Positions 44,267-51,796 of a stretch of 64,000 nt of DNA are shown piece after piece. The position numbers were made by a program, and so were the translations under genes. This DNA comes from Nocardioides sp. zg-DK7169 (lineage in GTDB: Bacteria > Actinomycetota > Actinomycetes > Propionibacteriales > Nocardioidaceae), in contig NZ_JABJRA010000015.1 in assembly GCF_013155365.1 (NCBI RefSeq), positions 1-64,000 on the forward strand, given 5' to 3'. The notes under the pieces are model-generated. The model was given only the letters and a program-made list of their open reading frames with translations, ran no database searches and was not told where the DNA came from. Positions within the stretch are counted from its first letter, which is position 1. Each line of letters opens with the position of its first letter.

Positions 44267-45468
44267 GCCCGCTCGAGGAGCTCCTGCGCGCCGAGTGGGG
44301 CCGGCTGCTCGCCCTGCTCGTCGCGCACTACCGGCGCCTCGACCTGGCCGAGGACGCGCTGGCGGAGGCGTTCGAGGCCGCGGCGCGGACCTGGACCGAG
44401 CCGCCGGACAACCCCGCTGCCTGGCTGCTCACCGCGGCGCGTCGGCGACTGCTGGACCGGCTGCGCGCCGAGGCGGTCGCGGCACGGCACCGACCCACGA
44501 TGGAGGCGGAGGCCTCGCGGAGCGCCGAGACCGCCCGCACGATGGCCGACCCGGGCGGGCTGCTGGAGGACGAGCGGCTGCGGCTGGTGCTGCTCTGCGC
44601 CCACCCGCGCCTGTCCCGCGAGGCCGCCGCCGCGCTGAGCCTGCGGCTGGTGCTCGGCGTGCCGACCGAGGACGTGGCCCGGCTGTTCCTGGTGAGCACC
44701 CCGACCATGGCCGCCCGGCTGACCCGGGCGCGCAAGCGCCTCGCCGACGTCCGGCCCGACGTGCCGACCGGCGAGGCGCTGGCCGAGCGGGTCGGCGTGG
44801 TCGCCGACGTCGCCTACCTCGCGTTCACCGCCGGCTACGCGCCCGGCAGCGGCGCCGACCCCCTGCGCGCGGAGCTCGCCGGGGAGGCGGTCCGGCTGGT
44901 GCGGGTGCTGCGCGAGGTGCTGCCCGAGCCGGTGGCGGAGGTCGACGCGCTGCTCGCCCTCGTCCTGCTCCAGCACTCCCGCCGCGACGCCCGGGTCGCC
45001 GACGGCAGGCTGGTGCTGCTGCCCGAGCAGGACCGCTCGCGCTGGCACCTCGAGGAGATCGGCGAGGCCCTCGCCCTGCTCCGCCCGCTCGTGCACGCGC
45101 CGCCCGCGCCGTACCTGCTCCAGGCACTGATCGCCGCCGAGCACGCGATCGCGCCGTCGTCCGAGGCGACCGCCTGGGACCGGATCGTGGCCCGCTACGA
45201 CGAGCTGCTGGTGCTGCGGGACTCCCCGGTGGTGCGGCTCAACCGCGCCGTCGCGCTCGCCGAGGCGCAGGGTCCCGCGACCGGTCTGGCGGCGCTCGAC
45301 GGCGTCGCGCTGCCCGGCCACCGGCTGCCCGCCGCCCGCGCCGAGCTGCTCGCCCGACTGGGCCGCACGGCCGAGGCCCGCACGGCGTACGACACGGCGA
45401 TCGCGCTGTGCGACAACGCCGCCGAGGCCGACCACCTGCGGCGCCGTCGCGACGCAGGCCTCGGGTGA
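44263..45468 (+). CDS. ECF42-type RNA polymerase sigma factor with C-terminal TPR-like extension
   Basis: This 401-residue protein has sigma region 2 (EWGRLLALLVAHYRRLDLAE, ARRRLLDRLRAEAV), region 4 (EDVARLFLVSTPTMAARLTR) and a long C-terminal helical extension (from about residue 180) containing TPR-like segments such as ARYDELLVLRDSPVVRLNRA. This layout plus upstream DGPF genes marks the ECF42 group, which often lacks a classic anti-sigma factor. The frame is open upstream only as a shadow of the YciI genes. The most plausible start is CTG at 44263 in a CTGA overlap; the next in-frame GTG lies inside region 2. Confidence 0.8.
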   Translation: MSPLEELLRAEWGRLLALLVAHYRRLDLAEDALAEAFEAAARTWTEPPDNPAAWLLTAARRRLLDRLRAEAVAARHRPTMEAEASRSAETARTMADPGGLLEDERLRLVLLCAHPRLSREAAAALSLRLVLGVPTEDVARLFLVSTPTMAARLTRARKRLADVRPDVPTGEALAERVGVVADVAYLAFTAGYAPGSGADPLRAELAGEAVRLVRVLREVLPEPVAEVDALLALVLLQHSRRDARVADGRLVLLPEQDRSRWHLEEIGEALALLRPLVHAPPAPYLLQALIAAEHAIAPSSEATAWDRIVARYDELLVLRDSPVVRLNRAVALAEAQGPATGLAALDGVALPGHRLPAARAELLARLGRTAEARTAYDTAIALCDNAAEADHLRRRRDAGLG

Positions 45469-45469
45469 C

Positions 45470-45931
45470 TCAGCCGACGAGGACCACCGGCTCGTGGGTG
45501 ACCGGGAAGCTCACCGACGCGGCGATGAAGCAGTTGGCCGAGGCCTCGCGGTGGATCTCGCGGGCCAGCGCGACCTGGTCGGGGTCGGTGATCGTGACCT
45601 GCGGGTGCAGCACGACCGAGGTGAACCGGCCGCCCTGCCCGACCTGCTCCATGGTGCCGACGGGTGCGTCGGCGTAGCCGGTGACCACGATGCCGTGCTG
45701 GACCGCGGAGTGCAGGTAGGACAGCAGGTGGCACTGGCCGAGCGCCGCGAGCAGCAGCTCCTCGGGGTTCCAGCGCGAGCCGTCGCCGCGGAACGGGACG
45801 TCGGCCGAGCCCGCCAGGTCCGGCTTGCCGTCGGCGCGGACCAGGACGTCGCGGCCGTAGTCGCGGTAGCCGCTCGTGCCGGAGCCGCGGTTGCCCTGCC
45901 AGGTCAGGTCGAGGCGGTAGTGGTGCTCCAC
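45470..45931 (-). CDS. OsmC-family peroxiredoxin
   Basis: This 153-residue OsmC/Ohr-type protein detoxifies organic hydroperoxides. Two Cys residues are placed as expected: LLLAALGQCHLLSYLH and EASANCFIAASVSFPV. SRWNPEELLLAALGQC is the family signature. The GTG at 45931 is chosen because TAGGGT lies seven bases before it; an earlier in-frame GTG at 45940 would overlap that box. It converges on the ECF42 gene with one base between stop codons. Confidence 0.88.
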   Translation of the reverse strand: MEHHYRLDLTWQGNRGSGTSGYRDYGRDVLVRADGKPDLAGSADVPFRGDGSRWNPEELLLAALGQCHLLSYLHSAVQHGIVVTGYADAPVGTMEQVGQGGRFTSVVLHPQVTITDPDQVALAREIHREASANCFIAASVSFPVTHEPVVLVG

Positions 45932-45978
45932 GCGGCCCACCCTAGGGGCCGTGGCCCCCGGGGTGCGCCGCCCGTGGT

Positions 45979-46257
45979 TCAGCAGCCGCCGGCGACCGCG
46001 GGAATGACCGAGACCTGGGCGCCGTCGGGCGTCGCGGTGCCGAGGTCGTCGAGGAAGCGGACGTCCTCGTTGCCGACGTAGACGTTGACGAAGCGGCGCA
46101 GCGCGCCGTTGTCGTCGAGGATGCGGCCCTTGATGCCGGCGAAGTTGGCCTCGAGGTCGTCGAGGACCTCCGCCAGGGTCGCGCCGGTGGCGCTGACCTC
46201 GGACTCGCCACCGGTGTAGGTGCGAAGGATGGTCGGGATCCGGACGGAAACGCTCAC
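45979..46257 (-). CDS. cysO: CysO-type sulfur carrier protein (MoaD/ThiS fold) with extra C-terminal Cys
   Basis: This 92-residue ubiquitin-like protein aligns by eye with M. tuberculosis CysO: SVRIPTILRTYTGG, RRFVNVYVGNEDVRFLDD and VSVIPAVAGG. CysO carries sulfur as a C-terminal thiocarboxylate for the alternative cysteine synthesis with CysM. Here the product ends GGC, one residue beyond the usual diglycine. The nucleotide sequence GGC GGC TGC TGA confirms this. A protease such as Mec would be needed to expose the diglycine. It lies 50 bases after thrC. A good AGGAG precedes the GTG start. Confidence 0.88.
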   Translation of the reverse strand: MSVSVRIPTILRTYTGGESEVSATGATLAEVLDDLEANFAGIKGRILDDNGALRRFVNVYVGNEDVRFLDDLGTATPDGAQVSVIPAVAGGC

Positions 46258-46307
46258 GGCTGCTCCTGTGGTGCGACGTGCGGGGCGGGGAAGGTGGCGG
46301 AGCCGGG

Positions 46308-47594
46308 TCAGACGACGCCGGAGGCGCGGAACGCCGCGTAGTTCGGCTCGATGGTGGCGCGGGCGCCGACCACGTCGGCCACCGCGTCGAGGGTCTTCAG
46401 GCCGTGGCCGGTGTTGATGACCACCGTCTCCAGGCTGGTGTCGAGCTGGCCGGTCTCGACGAGCTTCTTCAGCACGCCCACCGTGGTGCCGCCGGCCGTC
46501 TCGGTGAAGATGCCCTCGGTGCGGGCCAGCAGCACGATCGCCTCACGGACCTCGTCGTCGGTGATGTCCTCGACCGCTCCCCCGGTCTGGCGGCACACGT
46601 CGAGGACGTAGATGCCGTCGGCGGGGTTGCCGATCGCGAGGCTCTTGGCGATGGTGTCGGGCTTGACCGGGCGGATCGCGTCGACGCCGGACTTGTAGGC
46701 GACCGAGACCGGCGAGCAGCCGGTGGCCTGGGCGCCGTACACCTTGTAGGGCTTGTCCTCGACGAGGCCGAGCTTGATCAGCTCCTGGAAGGCCTTGTGC
46801 ACCTTGGTGAGCTGCGAGCCGGAGGCGACCGGGATGACGATCTGGTCGGGCAGGCGCCAGCCCAGCTGCTCGGCGATCTCGTAGCCGAGGGTCTTGGAGC
46901 CCTCGGCGTAGTACGGGCGAACGTTGACGTTGACGAACGCCCAGCCGTCCTCCTCGCCCGCGATCTCGCTGGCGAGCTTGTTGACGTCGTCGTAGTTGCC
47001 GTTCACGGCGACCAGCGAGTCGGTGTAGATCGCAGAGTTGATCTGCTTGGGCTTCTCCAGGTTGCTCGGGATGAAGACGACCGTCTTGATCCCGGCGCGG
47101 GCGCCGGCCGCAGCCACCGCGTTGGCGAGGTTGCCGGTCGAGGGGCAGGCGAAGACCGAGCTGCCGAACTCGCGGGCCGCGCTCAGGGCGCAGGCCACCA
47201 CGCGGTCCTTGAAGGAGTTGGTGGGGTTGGTGCTGTCGTCCTTCACCCACAGGTTGTCGATGCCGAGGGTGCGGCCGAGGTTGTTGGCCTTCAGCAGCCG
47301 GGTGAAGCCGGGCTCCATGTTGGGGCTGGTCTCGATGTCGCTCGGGACCGGCAGGAGCGCCTTGTAGCGCCAGATGTTGGCCGGGCCGGCCTCGATCTCC
47401 TCACGGGTGACGGCCGGGAACTCATAGGCGATCTCCAGCGGGCCGAAACACTCCGGACAGGCGTAGTGCGGCCCCAGCTCGACCTGGTGGCCACACTCGC
47501 GACAGCTCAGCCCGGTGGCGTGACCGAACGCGCCGTCGCGCAGCTCTCGACCAGCGGTGGCGACCTGGGTGGACTCGGTGACAACGGCGCTCAT
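46308..47594 (-). CDS. thrC: Threonine synthase
   Basis: This 428-residue PLP enzyme converts O-phosphohomoserine to threonine. It carries an N-terminal zinc-ribbon-like segment (CRECGHQVELGPHYACPECF). The PLP Lys is in NPTNSFKDRVV; the phosphate-binding loop is CPSTGNLANAVAAAG. The ATG at 47594 is chosen: GAAGGAGG lies six bases before it. An in-frame ATG at 47612 falls inside the riboswitch 3' stem and would overlap the ribosome site. A SAM-I riboswitch precedes the gene, which is the first gene of thrC-cysO. Confidence 0.95.
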   Translation of the reverse strand: MSAVVTESTQVATAGRELRDGAFGHATGLSCRECGHQVELGPHYACPECFGPLEIAYEFPAVTREEIEAGPANIWRYKALLPVPSDIETSPNMEPGFTRLLKANNLGRTLGIDNLWVKDDSTNPTNSFKDRVVACALSAAREFGSSVFACPSTGNLANAVAAAGARAGIKTVVFIPSNLEKPKQINSAIYTDSLVAVNGNYDDVNKLASEIAGEEDGWAFVNVNVRPYYAEGSKTLGYEIAEQLGWRLPDQIVIPVASGSQLTKVHKAFQELIKLGLVEDKPYKVYGAQATGCSPVSVAYKSGVDAIRPVKPDTIAKSLAIGNPADGIYVLDVCRQTGGAVEDITDDEVREAIVLLARTEGIFTETAGGTTVGVLKKLVETGQLDTSLETVVINTGHGLKTLDAVADVVGARATIEPNYAAFRASGVV

Positions 47595-47607
47595 GAAGGA
47601 CCTCCTT

Positions 47608-47744
47608 CTCATCTTCTCCGGCTGCGACCATCGCGCCGGACGGAATTGGCACCGTTTCCACGATCCGATCCCTGGCGGGAGGCGGAGGCTCGTGGCGGTT
47701 GCCGGGACTTCTTCGGGCCGTATCCCTCAGTCCCTCTTGATGAG
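47608..47744 (-). promoter_or_regulatory. SAM-I (S-box) riboswitch upstream of thrC
   Basis: On the minus strand the 5' P1 strand CTCATCAAGAG starts at 47744, then GGGACTGAGGGATACGGCCC, GAAGTCCCGGCAACC, GGTGCCAATTCCG and the closing GATGAG at 47613-47608. These are the conserved S-box elements in the right order, and P1 pairs (CTCATC with GATGAG). TAAGGT at 47753-47758 is a plausible -10 whose start point would fall at the aptamer 5' end. The ribosome site AAGGAGG follows P1 at once, which favours control of translation start, with SAM lowering thrC expression. Confidence 0.92.
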
Positions 47745-47760
47745 CAGGCCCCACCTTACG

Positions 47761-47921
47761 GGTCGCCCTCCGGCTCCGCGCACCGGTCCCGGGATGTGGA
47801 CCCGGCGGGGTGTCGGCGGGTCGCTCCCGCCGAAGTGCTGGGCCGACGTCGGTCCCCGCCATCGGTCGGCCCTGGCGAGACCCAGCACTGCGTTGGTCGC
47901 GCTCGTCGAGACGCCTGGGTG
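47761..47921. other. Intergenic stretch without a recognised gene
   Basis: This stretch lies between the thrC promoter and the inverted-repeat relic. The only structure I see is AGTGCTGGG (47834-47842) with its reverse complement CCCAGCACT at 47881-47889, too far apart for a simple terminator. Open frames here have no family resemblance. It may belong to the same decayed region as the relic to its right. Confidence 0.4.
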
Positions 47922-48366
47922 TGATGCCTCAGGACATCGGTGACACTTCGGGGTTCTTGGATCGGGTCCGGAGGGTCGGCCGTTGCCGACGTAACGGACG
48001 CCGCGAGGTGGGGGGTGTGTTCGGCCAGGATCTCGCCGTCGATCGACGGATCGACCGGTCCGGCTTCGGGCGAGGTGCTTCGATGGCTGCGTCGTCTCCC
48101 AAGCCCCAACGTCGCGGCAAGTGGCCGCTTGTCGAGGTAGCGGAACAGAACGTCTTGCGGCCGATCTCGTGCTGGGCGCGAAGGTCGACACCGCCCCGCG
48201 GGAGCGTTGTCGGGCCACCGAGCAGTCGCGAGGCGGACACGAGGATCAACAGGCTCGTTGGTAGCGGGCACTGCCCCAGCCAGCCAGAAGTGTCACTACC
48301 AAGCACCCCGGTTGCGTCACCGATGTCTGACACAGCACCGTCACCGATGCCCTGCGAGATGACATC
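47922..48366. mobile_element. Possible relic of an IS481-like element (inverted repeats only)
   Basis: GACATCGGTGAC at 47933-47944 recurs as its exact reverse complement at 48316-48327 and with one change at 48340-48351. Further matching (GGGGTTCTTGG on the left, CCAAGCACCCC on the right) extends the inverted ends. CAGGACATCGGTGACAC resembles terminal repeats of actinobacterial IS481-type elements as I remember them. The 370 bases between carry no intact transposase and no recognisable fragment, so this is a relic or a small non-autonomous element at best. Confidence 0.45.
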
Positions 48367-48386
48367 CAGACGCCGGGGAAACACCC

Positions 48387-48415
48387 TTGCCGTCGAACAT
48401 GCGTTCGAGTAAAAT
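48387..48415 (+). promoter_or_regulatory. LexA-controlled promoter of the DUF222/HNH gene
   Basis: TTGCCG (48387-48392), a 17-base spacer and TAAAAT (48410-48415) form a good sigma-70-like promoter. The spacer is occupied by TCGAAC-ATGC-GTTCGA (48393-48408), an exact actinobacterial SOS box (TCGAAC-N4-GTTCGA), so LexA binding would block polymerase. The ATG at 48421 is only five bases after the -10 box, implying a leaderless message. Confidence 0.88.
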
Positions 48416-48420
48416 GAGGC

Positions 48421-49725
48421 ATGGCCTCCCCCGAACTCCCCGACTGCGACACCCCAGCCGCCGTGCTGGCGTTCGTGGAGGCGCAGCGGGCCGCCGCCCA
48501 GGCTGCGGAGGTCAAGGTCCTCCAGGGGGCTCTGGCGTGGGCGGCGATGCACCCGGAGGAGTTGGTCTCGACGAGCTCGACCAACGGGGTCGCCGGACTG
48601 ATCTTCGCCGAGATCGCCGTCCCGCTCGCCGGTGAGGGGACCCCGCTGGTGGCAGAGTTCGCGCCGATGGAGCTCGGTGCCGCACTCGGCCTCTCGACCG
48701 ACTCCGCGAAGTCGCTCATCGGCGACGCCCTCGAGCTGGCCCACCGGCTGAAGCGAACCTGGGCCCTCGTTCGGGCCGGCGAGGTCCCCGCCTGGAAGGC
48801 CCGCCGGGTCGCCCAGCTGACCACGACCCTTCCGCTCGCGGGCGCGGAGTACGTCGACCGCCAGCTCGCCCCCGTCGTGGCGAAGATCGGGTTCGCAGCC
48901 ATCGGCCGGCTGGTCGAGCACGCCCGGGTCACCTTCGACCCTGAAGGTGCCGAGAAGCAGCGCCGTCAGGCAGCCGACGGGCGCCGCTTCGACGTGCACA
49001 CCGAGTCGGCCGACTTCGACGGCACCGTCCAGGTCGAGGGCACCCTCGACCTCGCGGACGCGCTCGATCTCGACGCCGCGATCCGCCAGGGCGCCCAGGA
49101 GCTCGCCGCCCTCGGCTCGGAGGAGTCCCTGGACGTACGCCGCTCGATGGCCGCCGGCGAGCTCGCCCGGCGCCAGCTCACCTTGGACCTGATGGCCGAG
49201 GCCGGCGGGACCGCGGCGGTGGTGAAGCCGCGGCAGGTCGTCATCCACGTCCATCTGTCCCACGCCGCGATCGGCCGCGACGAGGCGGGCATCGCCCGGG
49301 TCGAGGAGACCCGCTCGATCGTCTCGACCGACCAGGTCCGCGAGTGGTGCAGCGGCGACGCCCAGGTCGTCATCAAGCCGGTCATCGACCTCGACGCCCA
49401 CCACCACACCGCCGCCTACGCCGTGCCGGACCGCCTGGTCGAGCAGACCCGTCTCATCCAACCGAGCTGCGCCTTCCCGTGGTGCGAGAGACCAGCCCGA
49501 CGCTGCGACACCGACCACGTCGTCGCCCACGGCGACGGAGGCCCGACATGCAGCTGCAACCTGGCCCCGCTCTGCCGACGACATCATCGGGCCAAGACCC
49601 ACGCCGGGTGGACCTACGAGACGACCGCGCCGGCGACCTACCTCTGGCGATCGCCCCACGGCCTCCACCTCGAGAAGGACCACGGCACCACCCGTCTCCT
49701 CACCGCACACCCACCGGACGAGTGA
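48421..49725 (+). CDS. DUF222 / HNH endonuclease signature protein (13E12 family)
   Basis: This 434-residue protein has an N-terminal helical DUF222 region (about 10-300) and a C-terminal HNH nuclease motif with zinc-binding Cys residues: CAFPWCERPARRCDTDHVVA followed by CSCNLAPLCRRHHRAKTH. It is the actinobacterial 13E12-repeat family, present in many copies per genome and of unknown target. The promoter carries an exact LexA box. It lies next to an inverted-repeat relic and a broken gene fragment, consistent with mobility (inference). Confidence 0.9.
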   Translation: MASPELPDCDTPAAVLAFVEAQRAAAQAAEVKVLQGALAWAAMHPEELVSTSSTNGVAGLIFAEIAVPLAGEGTPLVAEFAPMELGAALGLSTDSAKSLIGDALELAHRLKRTWALVRAGEVPAWKARRVAQLTTTLPLAGAEYVDRQLAPVVAKIGFAAIGRLVEHARVTFDPEGAEKQRRQAADGRRFDVHTESADFDGTVQVEGTLDLADALDLDAAIRQGAQELAALGSEESLDVRRSMAAGELARRQLTLDLMAEAGGTAAVVKPRQVVIHVHLSHAAIGRDEAGIARVEETRSIVSTDQVREWCSGDAQVVIKPVIDLDAHHHTAAYAVPDRLVEQTRLIQPSCAFPWCERPARRCDTDHVVAHGDGGPTCSCNLAPLCRRHHRAKTHAGWTYETTAPATYLWRSPHGLHLEKDHGTTRLLTAHPPDE

Positions 49726-49882
49726 ACCCGAGCGTCAGGTCGACGGCGCGCACCCCTACCTGCGGTTCACCGCAGACTTCGAGAACAACGACGGCTCCAT
49801 CATTGACGGGCAGGCCTAGGGGTTCCGCCTCGACCGCGACGACGCCAACCGCTGGCACGTCATCGAGGCCGGCGCCGGCTGA
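49724..49882 (+). pseudogene. Broken 3' gene fragment with in-frame stop
   Basis: Directly after the HNH gene one frame reads HPYLRFTADFENNDGSIIDG, then QA, TAG (49817-49819), then GFRLDRDDANRWHVIEAGAG and a final TGA at 49880-49882. Both halves have sensible protein composition, so this looks like the C-terminal end of a gene disrupted by a nonsense change and cut off upstream, perhaps by arrival of the HNH gene. I do not recognise the family. Confidence 0.5.
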
Positions 49883-49920
49883 CGCTGCCCGGCGCAGGTC
49901 GGTGTCGACCAGCGGTTCGC

Positions 49921-50778
49921 TCAGGCGTCGACGGGGGCGTGGGCGGCGCGGATGTCGGCGGCGAGCCGGCGCAGCAGGGCGACGACGCCCTCGGGGCCGT
50001 GGACGACGACGTCGGAGCGACCCATCAGGGCGCTCTCCTCCTCGGAGGCGGAGCAGACCAGCAGGGTGGGCATGCCGGAGTCGGCCAGCGCGGTGACCGC
50101 GTCGAAGGCCTCCAGGTCGCCGAGGTCGTCGCCGGCGAACAGGAAGCCGCCGGCGTCGACCTCGCGGACCAGCGCCTCGACCGCCTTGCCCTTGTCCATG
50201 CCCGGGGCCCGGACCTCGATGACCTGGCGGCCGGGCTCGATGCTCAGCCCGTTGCGGGCGGCGAGGTCGCGCAGCACCGGGAGCAGCCGGGCGAACGCCT
50301 CCTCCGAGTCGGGGAGGCGACGGGTGTGGACGGCGTGGGCGAGGCCCTTGTCCTCGACCCAGGCGTCCTGGGTGCCGGTCTCGCGCAGCACGCGGGGCAG
50401 GTCGCGCAGGAACGTCGCCAGTCCCTGGGGCGGGCGCGGGGAGACGATGCGTCGGCGCGTGGAGCTCCAGCGCTCGTTGCCGTACTGGCCGAAGAGGAAG
50501 AGCTCGCGACCGGTCTCGCCGATCGCGTTGCCGACCTCCTCGAGGCCACCGAGGTCGAGCGCCTGGCGGGCCGGGCGCCCGGTCACGACGGCGATCGCGG
50601 CGACCTCGCCGGCGAGGTCGACCAGCGCGGGCCCGGCGTCCGGGTGGATGTGGGCCTGTTCGGGGTCATCGACGATGGGGGACAGCGTGCCGTCGAAGTC
50701 ACAGGCGACGACCGCGCGAGGCGCGGCGCGCACGAACTCGGCGTACTTCTGCTCCCCCGCGGGCGAGGTGAACTCCAT
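49921..50778 (-). CDS. otsB: Trehalose-6-phosphate phosphatase
   Basis: This 285-residue HAD-family phosphatase removes phosphate from trehalose 6-phosphate. The nucleophile motif is ACDFDGTLSPIVDDP, motif II is AVVTGRPARQA and the metal-binding motif IV is FAGDDLGDLEAFDA. GLAHAVHTRRLPD and QVIEVRAPGMDKGKAVEALV match OtsB. It partners with otsA, located 4 kb away on the other strand. Confidence 0.93.
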   Translation of the reverse strand: MEFTSPAGEQKYAEFVRAAPRAVVACDFDGTLSPIVDDPEQAHIHPDAGPALVDLAGEVAAIAVVTGRPARQALDLGGLEEVGNAIGETGRELFLFGQYGNERWSSTRRRIVSPRPPQGLATFLRDLPRVLRETGTQDAWVEDKGLAHAVHTRRLPDSEEAFARLLPVLRDLAARNGLSIEPGRQVIEVRAPGMDKGKAVEALVREVDAGGFLFAGDDLGDLEAFDAVTALADSGMPTLLVCSASEEESALMGRSDVVVHGPEGVVALLRRLAADIRAAHAPVDA

Positions 50779-50837
50779 CCCTCAAGCCTCCCACGCCGCC
50801 CTGCGAGCAGGTACGGCGGAGGTCACCCAGCGGGCGG

Positions 50838-51341
50838 TCAGCCCAGCGGGCCGGTCAGGATGATCGTGAGCCGGTCGAACTTCATCGGCGCGACGGCGGT
50901 CTGCACCCGCTCGATGCCCAGGTCCTTCGCGAGCACCGCAGCGGCACGCTCGAGGCGAGCCGGGTGGTAGACGGTGGTGGCCGGGATCGTGCCGTACCAG
51001 TTGTCGGCACCGACGACCTGCCAGCCGGCGCCGCTGGCGCGCGAGGAGACGTCGCCGGCGAGCCCGGAGATGCCGGAGTTGTTGTAGACCTCGACGTAGA
51101 CCTTGGCGCGGTCGACGGCGGGCTTGCGCTTCTTCTTGCGCGGCTCGCGGGCCGGCTCCGAGGCGGAGGGCTCGGCGGTCGGTGTCCCGGTGCTCTCGGG
51201 CTGGGCGACCGGCGTGATGTCGCGCTCCGCCGGCTCGTCGGCACGGGTCGCCACGAAGGCCACCGCGGCCATGACGACGGCGACGATGCTGAGGAGCACC
51301 ACCGGGGAGGGGAAGACGCCGCTGCGCTGGAGACGTGCCAT
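50838..51341 (-). CDS. LytR C-terminal-domain membrane protein
   Basis: This 167-residue protein has an N-terminal TM helix (PSPVVLLSIVAVVMAAVAFV), a basic linker (PRKKKRKP) and a LytR_C domain (KVYVEVYNNSGISGLAGDVS, FDRLTIILTGPLG). Its exported domain resembles the tail of LytR-Cps2A-Psr enzymes but lacks their catalytic part, so it may bind cell-wall polymers. It follows the DUF3263 gene by eight bases, a common actinobacterial pair. Confidence 0.85.
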   Translation of the reverse strand: MARLQRSGVFPSPVVLLSIVAVVMAAVAFVATRADEPAERDITPVAQPESTGTPTAEPSASEPAREPRKKKRKPAVDRAKVYVEVYNNSGISGLAGDVSSRASGAGWQVVGADNWYGTIPATTVYHPARLERAAAVLAKDLGIERVQTAVAPMKFDRLTIILTGPLG

Positions 51342-51349
51342 GGCCGGTC

Positions 51350-51646
51350 TCAGACCTCGAAGCCGAGCCGGCGCGCGGAGCGCTGGCGCTGACGGGCGGC
51401 ACGCAGGCGACGCAGCCGGCGCACCAGCAGCGGGTCGGCCTCGAGCGCCTCGGGACGGTCGATCAGGGCGTTGAGCACCTGGTAGTAGCGCGTGGAGCTC
51501 ATGTCGAACTCCTCGCGGACGGCCGTCTCCTTGGCGCCGGCGTACTTCCACCACTGGCGCTCGAAGGCGAGGATCCGGGTGTCGCGGTCGCTCAGACCGG
51601 ACGGGGTGTCGTCCGCGGTGTCGTGGAGTGCGTTCGCGGCATCCAT
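51350..51646 (-). CDS. DUF3263 domain-containing protein
   Basis: This 98-residue protein has the DUF3263 core LSDRDTRILAFERQWWKYAG, then AKETAVREEFDMSSTRYYQVLN, which looks like a short helix-turn-helix. It ends in an Arg-rich tail (RRLRRLRAARQRQRSARRLG). The family is actinobacterial and probably DNA-binding, but no target is known. It forms an operon with the LytR_C protein. Confidence 0.9.
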   Translation of the reverse strand: MDAANALHDTADDTPSGLSDRDTRILAFERQWWKYAGAKETAVREEFDMSSTRYYQVLNALIDRPEALEADPLLVRRLRRLRAARQRQRSARRLGFEV

Positions 51647-51796
51647 GCGATGTCTCCCTGAGGTGCGGCTGCGGTGTGGCTGAGGTGCGCGGGGCAGGCA
51701 TGCCTGCGCGGGTCCGCCGCCCACTGTAGACGTCGAACGACATCGATGTCATTCAACGCCTCCGACGGGTGTGGCGGGCGTCGCTAGGGTCGCGGG

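Noticed and set aside
47595..47612. Upstream ATG at 47612 as thrC start
   Set aside because: It falls in the closing stem of the riboswitch and overlaps the AAGGAGG ribosome site that fits the ATG at 47594.
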